Shown: piece by piece, positions 45,820 to 55,675 of the stretch | How positions within the stretch are numbered: position 1 is the stretch's first letter | Layout: each line of letters begins with the position of its first letter | Origin: Eubacteriaceae bacterium | Lineage (GTDB): Bacteria > Bacillota > Clostridia > Peptostreptococcales > Anaerovoracaceae | Length of the DNA: 64,000 bases | Direction: 5' to 3' | Assembly: GCA_902362435.1 (NCBI GenBank) | Contig: CABIWW010000012.1 | Span: 1-64,000, forward strand | Notes under the pieces: model-generated | Seen by the model: the letters and a program-made list of their open reading frames with translations, nothing else | The model's database searches: none | Told to the model about the DNA's origin: nothing | Made by a program: the position numbers and the translations under genes

Positions 45820-47512
45820 CGCGACCTTCCTCCTTTTCATCATCCTGCGTCTTTACCGAATAACTTCCCTTCAATCCCAGTACGAATGCATACCCGTCTT
45901 CCTGGAAGCACTTCTGATCTCCGATCATGTATATAAATCCTTCCGGCATCTGAAGCCTGCTCGAGCAGTACATTCGCATCACTATTTCTATAAACTTTTT
46001 ATCATTTCCGACTGAAAGAGCATTGAGAAGCTGATATATAGTTCCGCGGAGAAAATCATCGCTTGTCAGCCCTCTGCTTTCCATCAGATTTTTCCGCAGA
46101 GCATACCCGCTGTCTCTCATCCTGTATTTATTCATAAAAGCATTACCTCCTTTGTTCTCGTTTATATGGCACTGCTGCAGCTGGATGCAGTACACCATGA
46201 AAGCCGTTCCCAGCATACCGTCGTTTTCTATCGAAGCCTTCATCAGCCTGTTCAGCAGCGGATACTGTTCACGGTATTTCAGCAGATTCATTATGACTTC
46301 CTCATACACATTCAGGTATTCGCTGCCTATTTTGCAGAACGGATGCTCTGCCAGTTTCCCAAGGCAGCTTTTCACCGTTTTATCATTAAGGATCCTCAGT
46401 ACAGGCTTGCTTATTATGCTGAAGGCATATCTGTCGCTCTCATTCGTACCTCTCATGATCACCTGTATATTTAAAAGCTCATTCGTCTTGTCTTCGAGCA
46501 CCATGTTCACAACTCTTGCAAACCACGACGGATATCTTTCATCTTTTTCTTTCATCGAACTATCTTCCACCGCAGGTATTTTTTTATTGACGCCAATAAT
46601 CGTTTTTACATTGTGATTCAAATTCACAAATACGAATTTATTTCCGATAAGCTGAAAACCCAGTGGACTCATCGCATACAGGAATGCACATACCGGACAT
46701 AGATACGCATCCACTTTCCCGTTCCAGAATGCAGATCTTTTTCGTGCCAGATCATCGGCCATTTCTTTCATAAATGCTATAGAAACCTTCTCCCCACTCT
46801 TAATAGGCATGCCGCATTCTATACATGAATCCTTAGACCTGCTGTGATCGCTTTTCAGATACTCTACGAACGGGATTCCAAAATCTTTTGCAAATATTGC
46901 TCTCATGTTTTTGTCTGCATTTTTACGATGGAGGAAACATTTTTTATCCCAAAATCTGTTTATGATGCTGTATATGATGCTTTTCATCGCAAAAGTTTCC
47001 CTGCAGATGTCATTTGAAAGGAAAACCTTGAGTCCTCTCAGTTTTTCAAGAAGCAGTGTCTCATCCATTTTGTCACTGAGTTTTTCTTTTTTCAGCTGCT
47101 CATACGCTTCCATGCATTTTACTTCATCACTGCCTGCAGCCTCTTTTATGTTTTCAAATCCTGCCTTGTAACTGTTTAACAGCAGTTTGTCATTTATATA
47201 CTTCAGCTGTTCTCTGTTTTCTTTCGTAGCTTCCCAGCTGTGGATCTCCAGTTTACTGATGCAGCTGTCGATCTTCTTTTCGATCTCAGGCAGTACTGTC
47301 GCCGGCCCTAAATATTTTACAAAAGCTTTGAAATATACGTCTGTCCAGTCAGTATCCAGTGCAAATGCCCGGTCTATCCAGAACGTATATTTATCATCAG
47401 AGATCCCGTAATCGACACCTTCTCTCGCACCGTGATTTTCGAGTGCATAATAAAGGCCTGTGATGCCTGCGTTTTTAAGAAAATCCCCAAGACTTATTTC
47501 TAAACGATCCAT
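45812..47512 (-). CDS. cas8b: Type I-B Cascade large subunit Cas8b (Cst1-like)
   Basis: 566 residues. A zinc pair CIECGMPIKSG and CPVCAFLYAMSPLGFQLIGN (about residues 235-290) is the hallmark of the Cst1/Cas8b1 group. The large subunit reads the PAM. It is between cas6 and cas7. Confidence 0.9.
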
Positions 47513-47527
47513 ATTACACCCCCTCTG

Positions 47528-48250
47528 TTACAGCAGCAGCGTCCACTTGCCATGCCCTGATGACCGCCTTGCACCCATTCCCGCCTGATACAATACGTTC
47601 AGAAGCTCTGGCGTTCCTGTCAGTTTGTACACTCCCAAGCTGGCATCCGTATTTCTGCCAAACACGGGCACGACGACTTTCTTTGCTTTTACCGGTGTTA
47701 TAGAAAATCCTTCTGTAGAAACGCTTGTCCCTGTTTTCTGAAGAAAGAAATCTATATTTTCTTTGAGTGCTTCACTGAACTCCCGGTCTTCAAAGGTGTA
47801 GTACGTGTCTTTATTGTTTTCGTAATCATGTCTCCTGACAACAAGAGGGCTCATCATCTTTACCACAACTTCACGATCTCTGATATCCCTGTATCGCTGC
47901 ATCACGAGTGAGACAAGTGTCATCGAATTGTTTTTCATCGGATATCGTTTTTGTACAAGTGATTTGAACCCGTTAAAAAACCGTATGAATTCGCCCAGAT
48001 CACTGTCCGAAAAAAACATCGTGAGTCTGCTGCTCCCGAGCAGTATACGATCCGCTTCAAATCTGGGCCTGTCCAGCATATATGAATATGTATACTGCTT
48101 CAGCACCGATCTGTCTTTGGCGTACATTTCGTGGAAAAATTCCTGCGATGATGCTTCTGCCGCCGCTTTTATGAAGCTGACCAGCAGTCTGTCGAGCTCT
48201 TTCGGCAGTTCAGGTTTTTCCAGCTCAAATACTAGCTTTAATTGCTGCAT
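47528..48250 (-). CDS. cas6: crRNA-processing endoribonuclease Cas6
   Basis: 240 residues with the C-terminal glycine-rich loop QAGMGARRSSGHGKW of Cas6. It cuts within repeats to leave the 8-nt ATGTAAAG handle. It is the first gene of the cas operon, with AAAGGAG 7 bases before the ATG. Confidence 0.95.
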   Translation of the reverse strand: MQQLKLVFELEKPELPKELDRLLVSFIKAAAEASSQEFFHEMYAKDRSVLKQYTYSYMLDRPRFEADRILLGSSRLTMFFSDSDLGEFIRFFNGFKSLVQKRYPMKNNSMTLVSLVMQRYRDIRDREVVVKMMSPLVVRRHDYENNKDTYYTFEDREFSEALKENIDFFLQKTGTSVSTEGFSITPVKAKKVVVPVFGRNTDASLGVYKLTGTPELLNVLYQAGMGARRSSGHGKWTLLL

Positions 48251-48311
48251 GATTTACTCCTTTCGTTAATTATGATTATTTTGCCCGTTTTATTTGTTTG
48301 AATTTTCTTTC

Positions 48312-48340
48312 ATTATAAGCCCTCTCATGATTCTTGTCAA
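48312..48340 (-). promoter_or_regulatory. cas operon promoter (consensus)
   Basis: TTGACA (48335-48340) and TATAAT (48312-48317), both perfect, 17 bases apart. Such a promoter would be very strong unless repressed. The -35 box abuts the predicted PAM of the CreR target. Confidence 0.9.
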
Positions 48341-48365
48341 CCAGATATATGTGTTTTATAACATG
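48341..48365 (+). promoter_or_regulatory. Predicted protospacer-like target of the crRNA-like RNA
   Basis: CCA (48341-48343) followed by GATATATGTGTTTT. Against the pseudo-spacer, 12 of the first 14 bases match; the mismatches are at 6 and 12. CCA is a known functional PAM of clostridial type I-B systems. It lies between the -35 boxes of the divergent cas and crRNA-like promoters. Confidence 0.75.
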
Positions 48366-48371
48366 AGTCTC

Positions 48372-48400
48372 TTGATTTGAAATTTTATTTGTTGTATAAT
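48372..48400 (+). promoter_or_regulatory. Promoter of the crRNA-like RNA
   Basis: TTGATT (48372-48377) and TATAAT (48395-48400), 17 bases apart. Transcription would start near 48407, at the hairpin of the degenerate repeat; the -10 box replaces the repeat's own first bases. Confidence 0.8.
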
Positions 48401-48510
48401 CCGTTATACATATTGGAATGTAAAAGATATTTGTGTATTTATCACTCAATTTAATAGCCCCATATTGGATCTCATCAGCTCCCTGCCACCACTAGTGGCG
48501 GGGAGCTTTA
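48396..48510 (+). ncRNA. CreR-like crRNA-mimic gene (degenerate mini-CRISPR)
   Basis: Degenerate repeat 1 (48396-48425): its 3' 20 bases match the array repeat at 17 positions, keep the TACAT/ATGTA stem and end ATGTAAAA instead of ATGTAAAG. A 22-base pseudo-spacer follows (48426-48447, GATATTTGTGTATTTATCAC plus two). Degenerate repeat 2 (48448-48477) begins ATTTAATAG exactly like the array repeat and then decays. A stem AGCTCCC...GGGAGCT (48477-48507) with TTTAC after it ends the unit. Cas6 should process it to a short guide RNA. CreR/CreA RNAs that use Cascade to repress cas or toxin promoters are known in other CRISPR systems; this one was recognised here from sequence only. Confidence 0.8.
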
Positions 48511-48756
48511 CTATGCCATACATATTTTCACAGTTGAACCCCTTCCCTTTCCCTGTTATATTAATATCAAAGATCGTGCATTATGCCGCTTTCATCCGCG
48601 CCGGTTCTCCTTGCGAATGATGTGTCGAGCGGAAGCACGGAAAGCTTTCTCCCTATGGAAAAAATTATGACGTGCTCATAAAAGCATTGCATTCTCAACA
48701 TCTGCAGCGTTTTTACACTAAAATAAAGTACCGATTTTTACTACAGGGGTATGAAA

Positions 48757-48776
48757 TATGGTACCTGGGTACCATA
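48757..48776 (+). promoter_or_regulatory. 20-bp palindrome at the luxR-type gene promoter
   Basis: TATGGTACC-TG-GGTACCATA, perfect in both arms, is centred about 42 bases before the start predicted from TATAAT at 48798-48803. The -35 region is poor (TAGATT), as expected for a class II activator site such as a lux box. Confidence 0.7.
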
Positions 48777-48842
48777 GATTTCAGAAAGCTTAGATAGTAT
48801 AATCATTCACGAAATAATCAAACAATATTGAAAGGACTGCTT

Positions 48843-49595
48843 ATGAGTCAGGAACTGTGGACGAAAGACTGGAAAAAAATCAACGATATAATACTCCAGA
48901 TGAACAGCGAAAGCGACATCCTCAAGGCTTTGAACACATTTCTAGTTGATATCGAGGGACTGGTGCCTTATGAGAAAGCGTGTATATACTTTTATGACCT
49001 TTCTGCACCTAACACTGTCAAGCATTACCTCGGTCAGGGCTTCAGCGACAAGGAGCTCAGGGATTACGAGCGTTACTACTGCAAAATCGATGACGTTGTG
49101 GACAAGATGATGCCGAACAAGGAGGTCGTGATCAAAAGCACAGAGGCTTTCGATATAGAGCAGCGAAAGGAGACTGAGTACTTCATCGATTACGTGACTC
49201 CGGCAAACACCAAGATCTCTCTGGATACGAATTTCCGATGGAATCTTGAAAACAGGGAGTTCTGCATCGGTTCACTGGATCTGTTCCGCAATGAGAAGGA
49301 CATCGATTTTTCTGAAAGGGAAGTTGAGATCTGCAGGGTATTCCAGCCTCATCTCGAGCTGAAGGCTTCGAACTACGCATTCCTGTTTGACAATATCGCT
49401 CATCAGTATTCGCTGACTAACGCCGAGCAGGATATCGCGACTATGATCCTTAAAGGCTATTCCAACGAGCAGATAGCCGAGGAAAAATGCATCACGATAT
49501 CCACGGTCAAAAAGCATGTGACCAGGATACTGGAAAAATCCGAAACAAAATCGCGTATCGAATTCATCTGCAAGACTACCGGCAAGGGCAAATAA
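48843..49595 (+). CDS. LuxR-family transcriptional regulator
   Basis: 250 residues. The C-terminal LuxR helix-turn-helix is LTNAEQDIATMILKGYSNEQ, IAEEKCITISTVKKHVTRIL. The N-terminal 170 residues form a GAF-like or autoinducer-domain-like sensor (FLVDIEGLVPYEKACIYFYD) of unknown ligand. I use the ATG with AAAGGA 7 bases upstream. The palindrome upstream suggests autoregulation; the amidase and permease genes follow on the same strand. Confidence 0.88.
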   Translation: MSQELWTKDWKKINDIILQMNSESDILKALNTFLVDIEGLVPYEKACIYFYDLSAPNTVKHYLGQGFSDKELRDYERYYCKIDDVVDKMMPNKEVVIKSTEAFDIEQRKETEYFIDYVTPANTKISLDTNFRWNLENREFCIGSLDLFRNEKDIDFSEREVEICRVFQPHLELKASNYAFLFDNIAHQYSLTNAEQDIATMILKGYSNEQIAEEKCITISTVKKHVTRILEKSETKSRIEFICKTTGKGK

Positions 49596-49684
49596 ACGCA
49601 GCTGCCGGCCGGCGCAGGCAGTGCGTATCAACCAATTGACAATTATTTGGAATAATTTTAATACTACTAAAAAAGGAGAACACT

Positions 49685-50578
49685 ATGAAAGACATTATCA
49701 CTGTTGCCGTGGCAAACTTCAGAGTCGATGCGGCAAACAAAGAGAGCAACCTTTCCAGAATGTGCGGATTTGCAGAAGCTGCAGCTAAGCGCGGCGCAAA
49801 CCTCATCTTATTCCCTGAGATGTGTCTCTACGGTTATGACTACTACGTAGATGAAACTATCCCTCAGGAAGAAAAGATCAAAACCGCAGAAACGATCAAC
49901 GGTCCTTCATGCCAGGCGATCGCAGAGATCACAAAGAAATACGGGATCTATGTTGTTTTCGGAATGGCAGAAAAAATGGAAGAAACACCTGACGCAACGC
50001 TTTACAACTCAGCTGTTGCAATAGGTCCTGACGGTGTTATCGGCGCTTACCAGAAGATGCATCCGTTCGAAACAGAGAGCATCTGGTGTGTAAAGGGCGA
50101 AAAGCCGTTCATGTTCGATACTCCATGGGGTCCGATCTCAGTGGGCATCTGCTTCGATACATATCAGTTCCCTGAACTCCAGAGATACTACTGCGGACAG
50201 GGCAGCAGACTTTACCTGAACCCTACTGCAGTTATCGAGGAGATCCCTAAGGAAGGCAGCCGTCAGGCATTCATAGACTACTATGCACCTACTCTCGAAT
50301 ACGGAGTTCTGTGCAATACTATCTTCGTTGCAAGCTCGAACCTCTGCGGTACTGACATCGTGGACTACTTCGGCGGCGGCAGCTGCATCATAGGACCGAA
50401 GATCACTCCGTTCTATGAGACAAACCTTCACTACTATGCAGGAAACAAGGATAATGTACAGGAAGGCATCTTCATCGAAACGATCGACCTTTCTCTCGCA
50501 GAAAGACGTCTGTTCGTAAACAAGGAGATCACTGGTGTTCCTGACTACAGACCTGACCTTTACAAAAAGTTTCTGTAA
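49685..50578 (+). CDS. Carbon-nitrogen hydrolase (nitrilase superfamily)
   Basis: 297 residues with the Glu-Lys-Cys triad visible: LILFPEMCLYGYD, AYQKMHPFETES and VGICFDTYQFPEL. It probably hydrolyses an amide or N-carbamoyl compound. AAAGGAG precedes the ATG. Lying between a LuxR regulator and an APC permease, it likely acts on the solute that the permease imports. Confidence 0.9.
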   Translation: MKDIITVAVANFRVDAANKESNLSRMCGFAEAAAKRGANLILFPEMCLYGYDYYVDETIPQEEKIKTAETINGPSCQAIAEITKKYGIYVVFGMAEKMEETPDATLYNSAVAIGPDGVIGAYQKMHPFETESIWCVKGEKPFMFDTPWGPISVGICFDTYQFPELQRYYCGQGSRLYLNPTAVIEEIPKEGSRQAFIDYYAPTLEYGVLCNTIFVASSNLCGTDIVDYFGGGSCIIGPKITPFYETNLHYYAGNKDNVQEGIFIETIDLSLAERRLFVNKEITGVPDYRPDLYKKFL

Positions 50579-50624
50579 ATCGTTGTCTTAAAGAACATGT
50601 CAATAAGAGAGGAGAAGTGTTCAA

Positions 50625-51953
50625 ATGAGTGACAATACTTTAAAACGTACTATGAAACTGCACCACCTTGTCATCTTCGGTGTAGCTTTCCTGACACCTA
50701 TGATCGCATATACTATCTACGGTGTCATCGCCACTGCATCACACGGTGTTGAATCCGGTTCGATATGCTTCGCGGTAATCGCTATGCTGTTCACAGCACT
50801 GAGCTACGGCCACATGGCCAAGGCTTTCCCTGCTGCCGGATCCACATATACATACACAAGAAAGGCTATCAACGCCAAGCTCGGAGTTGTCGCAGGATGG
50901 ATCGTACTGCTGGGATATGTGTTCTTCCCAATGGCAATATGGCTCATCGGCGCATCATACTTCAGCGCTGCTGTTCCTGCCGTTCCTTCATGGGTATGGC
51001 TCATCGGCTTCATCGTTGTTACATCACTGATCAATATCGTCGGTGTGGAAGTAGGAAGCAAGATCAACTTCATCATGGTTTCGATCCAGGTCGTTATCAT
51101 AGTAGCTTTCCTTATCTTCACTATCAAGGCGATCACTGAGGGCATGGGAGAAGGTACACTTGCATCGTTCTCACCGTTCTACAACCCTGACATCGATTTC
51201 AGCTACACGGTAGCCGGAGCTGCAGCTGCATGCTACTGCTTCCTCGGGTTCGACGCGCTGACTACATTCACAGAAGATACTATCGACCCGACAAAGAACA
51301 TCCCAAGATCGATCATACTGACACTGCTCGTATGCGGCGCGATCTTCCTGGTAGTAACTTACTTCACTCACCTCGTGCATCCTTCGTTCGACTATCCGAA
51401 CCCGGACAACGCTGCATATGATATCGCTAAGCAGGTAGCTCCTTCTATCTTCGGAGGCATCTTCCTGATCGGTACTATAGCAGGTCAGTTCGCGGCAGGT
51501 CTGTCGGCTCAGGCCAGCGGCGCACGTCTGCTCTACGCAATGGGCAGAGATGGTGTACTTCCTAAGAAGTTCTTCGGAAATCTGAATCACAAGACTCAGA
51601 CTCCTGTAAATGCTATCATCCTGACTGGTGTAGTTGCACTGTTCGCTGTATTCCTCGATGTTACAAAGGCTACAGCTTACATCAACTTCGGCGGATTCGT
51701 TGCATTCTTCTTCGTAAACATTTCTGTTATCGTGTACTATTTCGTAAAGCAGAAGCAGCGTTCAGTGAAAGGCTTCTTCCTGTACCTGGTATTCCCTGTC
51801 CTGGGAGCGCTTCTCTGCCTGTACCTGCTGGTGCACCTTGACAAGATCGCTATCATCCTGGGATGTGCATGGACAGTAGCCGGTATCATCTACCTGCTCG
51901 TTCTCACCAAGGGACTCAAGGAAGAACCGCCTGAACTCGGTATCGATGCGTAA
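50625..51953 (+). CDS. APC-family amino acid permease
   Basis: 442 residues with about 12 helices; KLHHLVIFGVAFLTPMIAYT, FPAAGSTYTYTRKAINAKLG and FLGFDALTTFTEDTIDPTKN are family motifs. 46 bases after the amidase gene with AGAGGAG. The substrate is probably an amino acid or amine related to the amidase. Confidence 0.92.
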   Translation: MSDNTLKRTMKLHHLVIFGVAFLTPMIAYTIYGVIATASHGVESGSICFAVIAMLFTALSYGHMAKAFPAAGSTYTYTRKAINAKLGVVAGWIVLLGYVFFPMAIWLIGASYFSAAVPAVPSWVWLIGFIVVTSLINIVGVEVGSKINFIMVSIQVVIIVAFLIFTIKAITEGMGEGTLASFSPFYNPDIDFSYTVAGAAAACYCFLGFDALTTFTEDTIDPTKNIPRSIILTLLVCGAIFLVVTYFTHLVHPSFDYPNPDNAAYDIAKQVAPSIFGGIFLIGTIAGQFAAGLSAQASGARLLYAMGRDGVLPKKFFGNLNHKTQTPVNAIILTGVVALFAVFLDVTKATAYINFGGFVAFFFVNISVIVYYFVKQKQRSVKGFFLYLVFPVLGALLCLYLLVHLDKIAIILGCAWTVAGIIYLLVLTKGLKEEPPELGIDA

Positions 51954-52078
51954 AGCACAGTGCAGCGGCAGGCAAACGTACGGCATCGCGAATACAGATG
52001 CTATGTGCAATGCAGGCCGTATGATACAGCAAAGCTGCAGTGCAGCATAAACAAATTCTATAATATACAAAAATCATA

Positions 52079-53883
52079 GGGGCTGTCGCATTAACGATTT
52101 AAGGTCGTTAGGGCGGTGTCCCTTTTTCATTTCTTTAAAACATTGGAATTCTAAGCTTACTCTTTGATGATCATATTGTTGTTTTGCGTATCACAAAATA
52201 CAGACACTATTCTCGTCTCTGAACTTCCGTTTCAGTTTTTTCATTTAAAATTATGCAGCTTCTTTTTCCTGTTTCAGTTCATAAAGATGCAGGTTGAGCT
52301 TATCGTTTTGGATCCTGCTATGAAGCCATCCCAGGTTATGTGACATGGCAAAGAGTATGTATTCCGCCTGCACATTGACGCTTCCACGACACAGGAATCC
52401 AGTAAATCCACAGTCTCCTTTGATATCGGCAAAGCATCCTTCTGCCTGTATACTTCTGTTCATGCGCAGCTTTTTTCCTTCTTCCGAATCGATGAGCCGG
52501 TATTCTTCCGCCCGCAGAGCCTCAAATTTTCGTGATACGATCAGAGTCTTGTATCTTTTATCCAAAGGTTTCTTCCAGTTCTTTCCTTCAAGACATTTTG
52601 CTCTGTGAGGACATCCGTCGCATTCTTCACAGTAGTAATGGGTTTCTTCCCGGATATATCCTGAGGCTGTTTTGACTTTTCTGCTTCCCGTTTTTTTGAC
52701 AGCTTTTCCATTGCAGCAGATGTAACAGTCATGCTCTGCATCATACATCATATTTTCTTTGCGACCGATTTCCTTTGAAAATTTCCGGGTGCCGATCTGT
52801 TCATAGCTGCCAGGCTTTATGTAGGCTGCGATCCCCCTTTTCCTTAAGATAGGTCAGATTCTCTTCACTTTCATATCCGGCATCTGCTACGATCCTCTCA
52901 AACTTCATGTTCAGATTCGATTCCATGTTTTCCACGAATGGCTTTAATGTCAGTACATCTGTTGGATCAGGGAATATCCCCACAGAAACAATAAATCCGG
53001 AATTAACAGCATGCGGTACATTAAATGCAGGTTTGAGCTGTCCGTTCATCATATGATCATCCTTCATATGCATGAAAGTTGCATCATTGTCGGTCTTGGA
53101 ATAACTGTTTCGCATACCGCATTTGTGGATCTTCAGCTCGTATTCCCTGATCTTTTCAAGCGCAGCTTCCAGATCCTCGATATCTCTCTGCAGCTGTTCT
53201 TTTCTGTGCCCTCGCCCGCAGACGAATTCAAGGCCCTGCTTCCGCGCAAGGGTTTTGAGAGTTTTCAGTAGCTTCTTTACATGCTTTTTCCTGACCTGCT
53301 TTTGCCATAACGGCTTAAGGTCATATCGCTGTATGATATCTCCAACCAGCAAAGCAGTTTTTCTTGAAAATCTTGCCTGATGCCTTGAAACTGCCCGTTT
53401 CCATACAAAAGTATATTTGTTTGCAGCAGCCTCGATCTTTGTTCCATCAATGAAAACTTCTGACGTGGTAAGCTGATCAAGTTCATAAAGTATGCGGCTC
53501 ATCTGGGCCAGGAAGCTTTGCGCACATTTTGCAAAGTGCTTTGTTCGGAATCTTGCGATCGCGGCATGATCAGGTGCAGCTCTGCCTTCCAGAAGATATT
53601 TGTAATTGATATCACGCCTGCAGTTTTTCTCGATGGACCTGGAAGAAATATCTTTGGCTTCATGGTATGCATACAGCATTACCTTTATCAAAGCATCCAG
53701 TTCCATTGGTATTTTCAATTGATAGTTTTGTTCGTTCAGTATATACTGTTTTCGTAAGATGTTGTGTTTGGTCATACAACTATTTTACCATACCCTGCTC
53801 ACATCCTTGTGATCAGGGTAGTTTTTTTGCACGAAAAAAGAGGCTCCGCCCTAACGATCTTAAATCGTTAATGCGACAGCCCC
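52079..53883 (-). mobile_element. IS1182-like insertion sequence
   Basis: Terminal inverted repeats of about 38 bp (GGGGCTGTCGCATTAACG at 52079, its complement ending at 53883) differ at about one position. CATA flanks both ends (52075-52078 and 53884-53887), a probable target duplication. It holds one transposase gene, broken by a frameshift. The right end is 8 bases from the tmRNA 3' end. Confidence 0.9.
52251..53775 (-). pseudogene. IS1182-family transposase, frameshifted
   Basis: The N-terminal 324 codons (MTKHNILRKQYILNEQNYQL to YLKEKGDRSLHK) and C-terminal 170 codons are in different frames. The break is a run of five G on the minus strand (52833-52837); four G would give YLKEKGIAAYIKPGSYEQIG and continue. 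The DDE residues are split: FIDGTKIEA and IVADAGYES before the break, QAEGCFADIKGD after it. The copy is probably inactive, unless the extra G is a sequencing error. Confidence 0.9.
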
Positions 53884-53891
53884 CATAGGTT

Positions 53892-54265
53892 TGGTGGAGA
53901 TGACGGGAGTCGAACCCGTGTCCGAAAGCATTTCCACGAGACTTTCTCCGAGCGCAGCTTATGTTTTAAGATTTCGCCTCTCTCAACGCCCAAAAGCAGG
54001 CTTTGAAATCAGCTATCCCGTTGTTCCCTCATGCTGCCGGGCTTTCACATGAAGTTTTCCTGTATGATCGATGCCAGGTCTCCAGCCTACAGGTGAGCCG
54101 GAGCTGACACGCACAGCTTATGACTGACTACGCAGCCATAGCCATAGGTGCGAAATTATTGTTCTTTTTAGCGTTTATATTTAAACGGCCACTTTTAACG
54201 TAGACTTGGCGACTACGGCTCGCTTATCCGGTTTCCACACCCCCGTCGAAACCATAAACATCCCC
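53892..54265 (-). ncRNA. ssrA: Transfer-messenger RNA
   Basis: 374 nt. The 5' GGGGATG (54259-54265) pairs with CATCTCC before the 3' ACCA (53892). The tRNA-like ends show GGTTTCGACGGGGG and GGGTTCGACTCCCG. The tag frame at 54172-54128 reads AKKNNNFAPMAMAA and a TAG stop. It rescues stalled ribosomes with SmpB, whose gene is 370 bases away on the same strand. Confidence 0.96.
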
Positions 54266-54317
54266 ATATCTCACTGCAGACGATCGCTCGCCTGCAGGGT
54301 TTTTCTCTGAATAATCT

Positions 54318-54623
54318 TTACTGATCTTCGTCAGCTGCTCCTGCTCTGACATCACTGATCTGCTGCTGCAGATCTGCTATGTTGTCCTCATATACCCTGA
54401 TCTTCTCGCAGTACTCTCTGATCTTTTCGTTATCTATACAGTCCTGCTGGAACAGATCGTAGCAGTAGTCACCTATAGCCGCCTTTGCAGCTTTGATGTT
54501 CTGCTTTTCAGTGCTGATCTTTCCCTTGAGCTTGCCGATCTCCAGCAGCTCATTTGCTTTGCTGCCCGCCTTGTTTGCGGCAGCTCCCGCTGTTTTACCT
54601 ATTTTGTTCAAGAAACTCTGCAT
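54318..54623 (-). CDS. Small coiled-coil protein of unknown function
   Basis: 101 residues, mostly helical (LNKIGKTAGAAANKAGSKAN at the start; heptad-like ENDNIADLQQQI-type C-terminus). No signal peptide or catalytic motif. It lies 12 bases after smpB and before ssrA, so it is probably co-transcribed with smpB. Not recognised by name. Confidence 0.75.
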   Translation of the reverse strand: MQSFLNKIGKTAGAAANKAGSKANELLEIGKLKGKISTEKQNIKAAKAAIGDYCYDLFQQDCIDNEKIREYCEKIRVYEDNIADLQQQISDVRAGAADEDQ

Positions 54624-54635
54624 ATCACAGCCTCC

Positions 54636-55079
54636 TTACTTTCTCATGGCCTGCTGCATCCTTCTGTCAGCATCCCTCTTGGCAATATCGTGTCTCTTGT
54701 CATATTCTTTCTTGCCTCGCGCAACTGCGATCTCTACTTTGGCAAGACCGCTACCATTAATGTACATCTTCAGCGGCACCAAAGTCAAGCCTTTTAATGT
54801 AGTGTATCCGATAAGTTTCCTTATCTCACGCTTGTGCATCAGCAGCTTTCGCGGTCTGACAGGCTCTGCATTGAACCTGTTGCCCTGTTCGTACGGACTT
54901 ATATTCATACCGTAGAGTATTATCTCTTCATTTTCTATCTTCGCATAGCTTTCCTTTATGCTCACTTTTCCCTGTCTCACCGATTTTATTTCGGTACCGG
55001 TAAGAGATATCCCCGCTTCATAAGTCTCTTCTATAAAGAAATCGTGTCTGGCTTTTTTATTATTTGCTACGATTCTCAT
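54636..55079 (-). CDS. smpB: SsrA-binding protein SmpB
   Basis: 147 residues. [40 protein letters not shown] and the basic tail [19 protein letters not shown] are family markers. It binds the tmRNA encoded nearby. Confidence 0.97.
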   Translation of the reverse strand: MRIVANNKKARHDFFIEETYEAGISLTGTEIKSVRQGKVSIKESYAKIENEEIILYGMNISPYEQGNRFNAEPVRPRKLLMHKREIRKLIGYTTLKGLTLVPLKMYINGSGLAKVEIAVARGKKEYDKRHDIAKRDADRRMQQAMRK

Positions 55080-55098
55080 TTCCCATGCATCCTTTCTG

Positions 55099-55596
55099 TC
55101 ATCTGAAGCAGACTTTGCCTATACATTCACGGCTGTCGACGATGCCGACCGCCTCATTCCTGCTGTCCATCGATGCTCTGCGGTCATCGCTGAGCACGAA
55201 TATTTCATTCTTCCCGAGCGTCGTTTTCTTTACAGTCTTCATATCGGCCGGTTCTGACATATATTCCTCGTAAGGGCTGCCGTTGAGATAGAATATATTG
55301 TCCTTTATCTCTATGACATCTCCGCTGCTTCCTGCAACTCTCCTCACCAGTATCGCGCCTTCTCCGTCCTCTCCGTGCACATCACATCTGAATGCGACTA
55401 TATCACCGACAGCTGGAGCCGTATCGTGCGCCTTTCCATATGCCATCCTGTTCACCAGTATGTGATCTCCGTCTGACAAAACCGGCTCCATGCCGCTTCC
55501 GGTCATATCTTCAACTGTGAATACGGCTGACAGCGCCAGCGCCAGTGCGATACCTGCCGCACCGGACAGTACATAAAGCAGCATTTTTCTGATCAT
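55099..55596 (-). CDS. Signal peptidase I-like protein, dyad substituted
   Basis: 165 residues with one N-terminal helix and the S26 fold ([30 protein letters not shown]). The residue before MEP is Gly (GSGMEPVL) where the catalytic Ser is expected, although a Ser is one place earlier; the Lys position is Arg ([12 protein letters not shown]). It is probably inactive or altered. Last of three tandem paralogs. The start MIRKMLLYV has GGGAGGT upstream. Confidence 0.8.
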   Translation of the reverse strand: MIRKMLLYVLSGAAGIALALALSAVFTVEDMTGSGMEPVLSDGDHILVNRMAYGKAHDTAPAVGDIVAFRCDVHGEDGEGAILVRRVAGSSGDVIEIKDNIFYLNGSPYEEYMSEPADMKTVKKTTLGKNEIFVLSDDRRASMDSRNEAVGIVDSRECIGKVCFR

Positions 55597-55675
55597 AGCG
55601 ACCTCCCGCTCATTAAAAATATGTACCACTGTGCATCGGCTGTCTATGCCGCCGGTTTTTACGGTTTCTTCCTCT

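Noticed and set aside
48507..48756. Search for a further gene between the crRNA-like RNA and the LuxR-type gene
   Set aside because: No frame with a ribosome site and no structured RNA beyond the terminator was seen.
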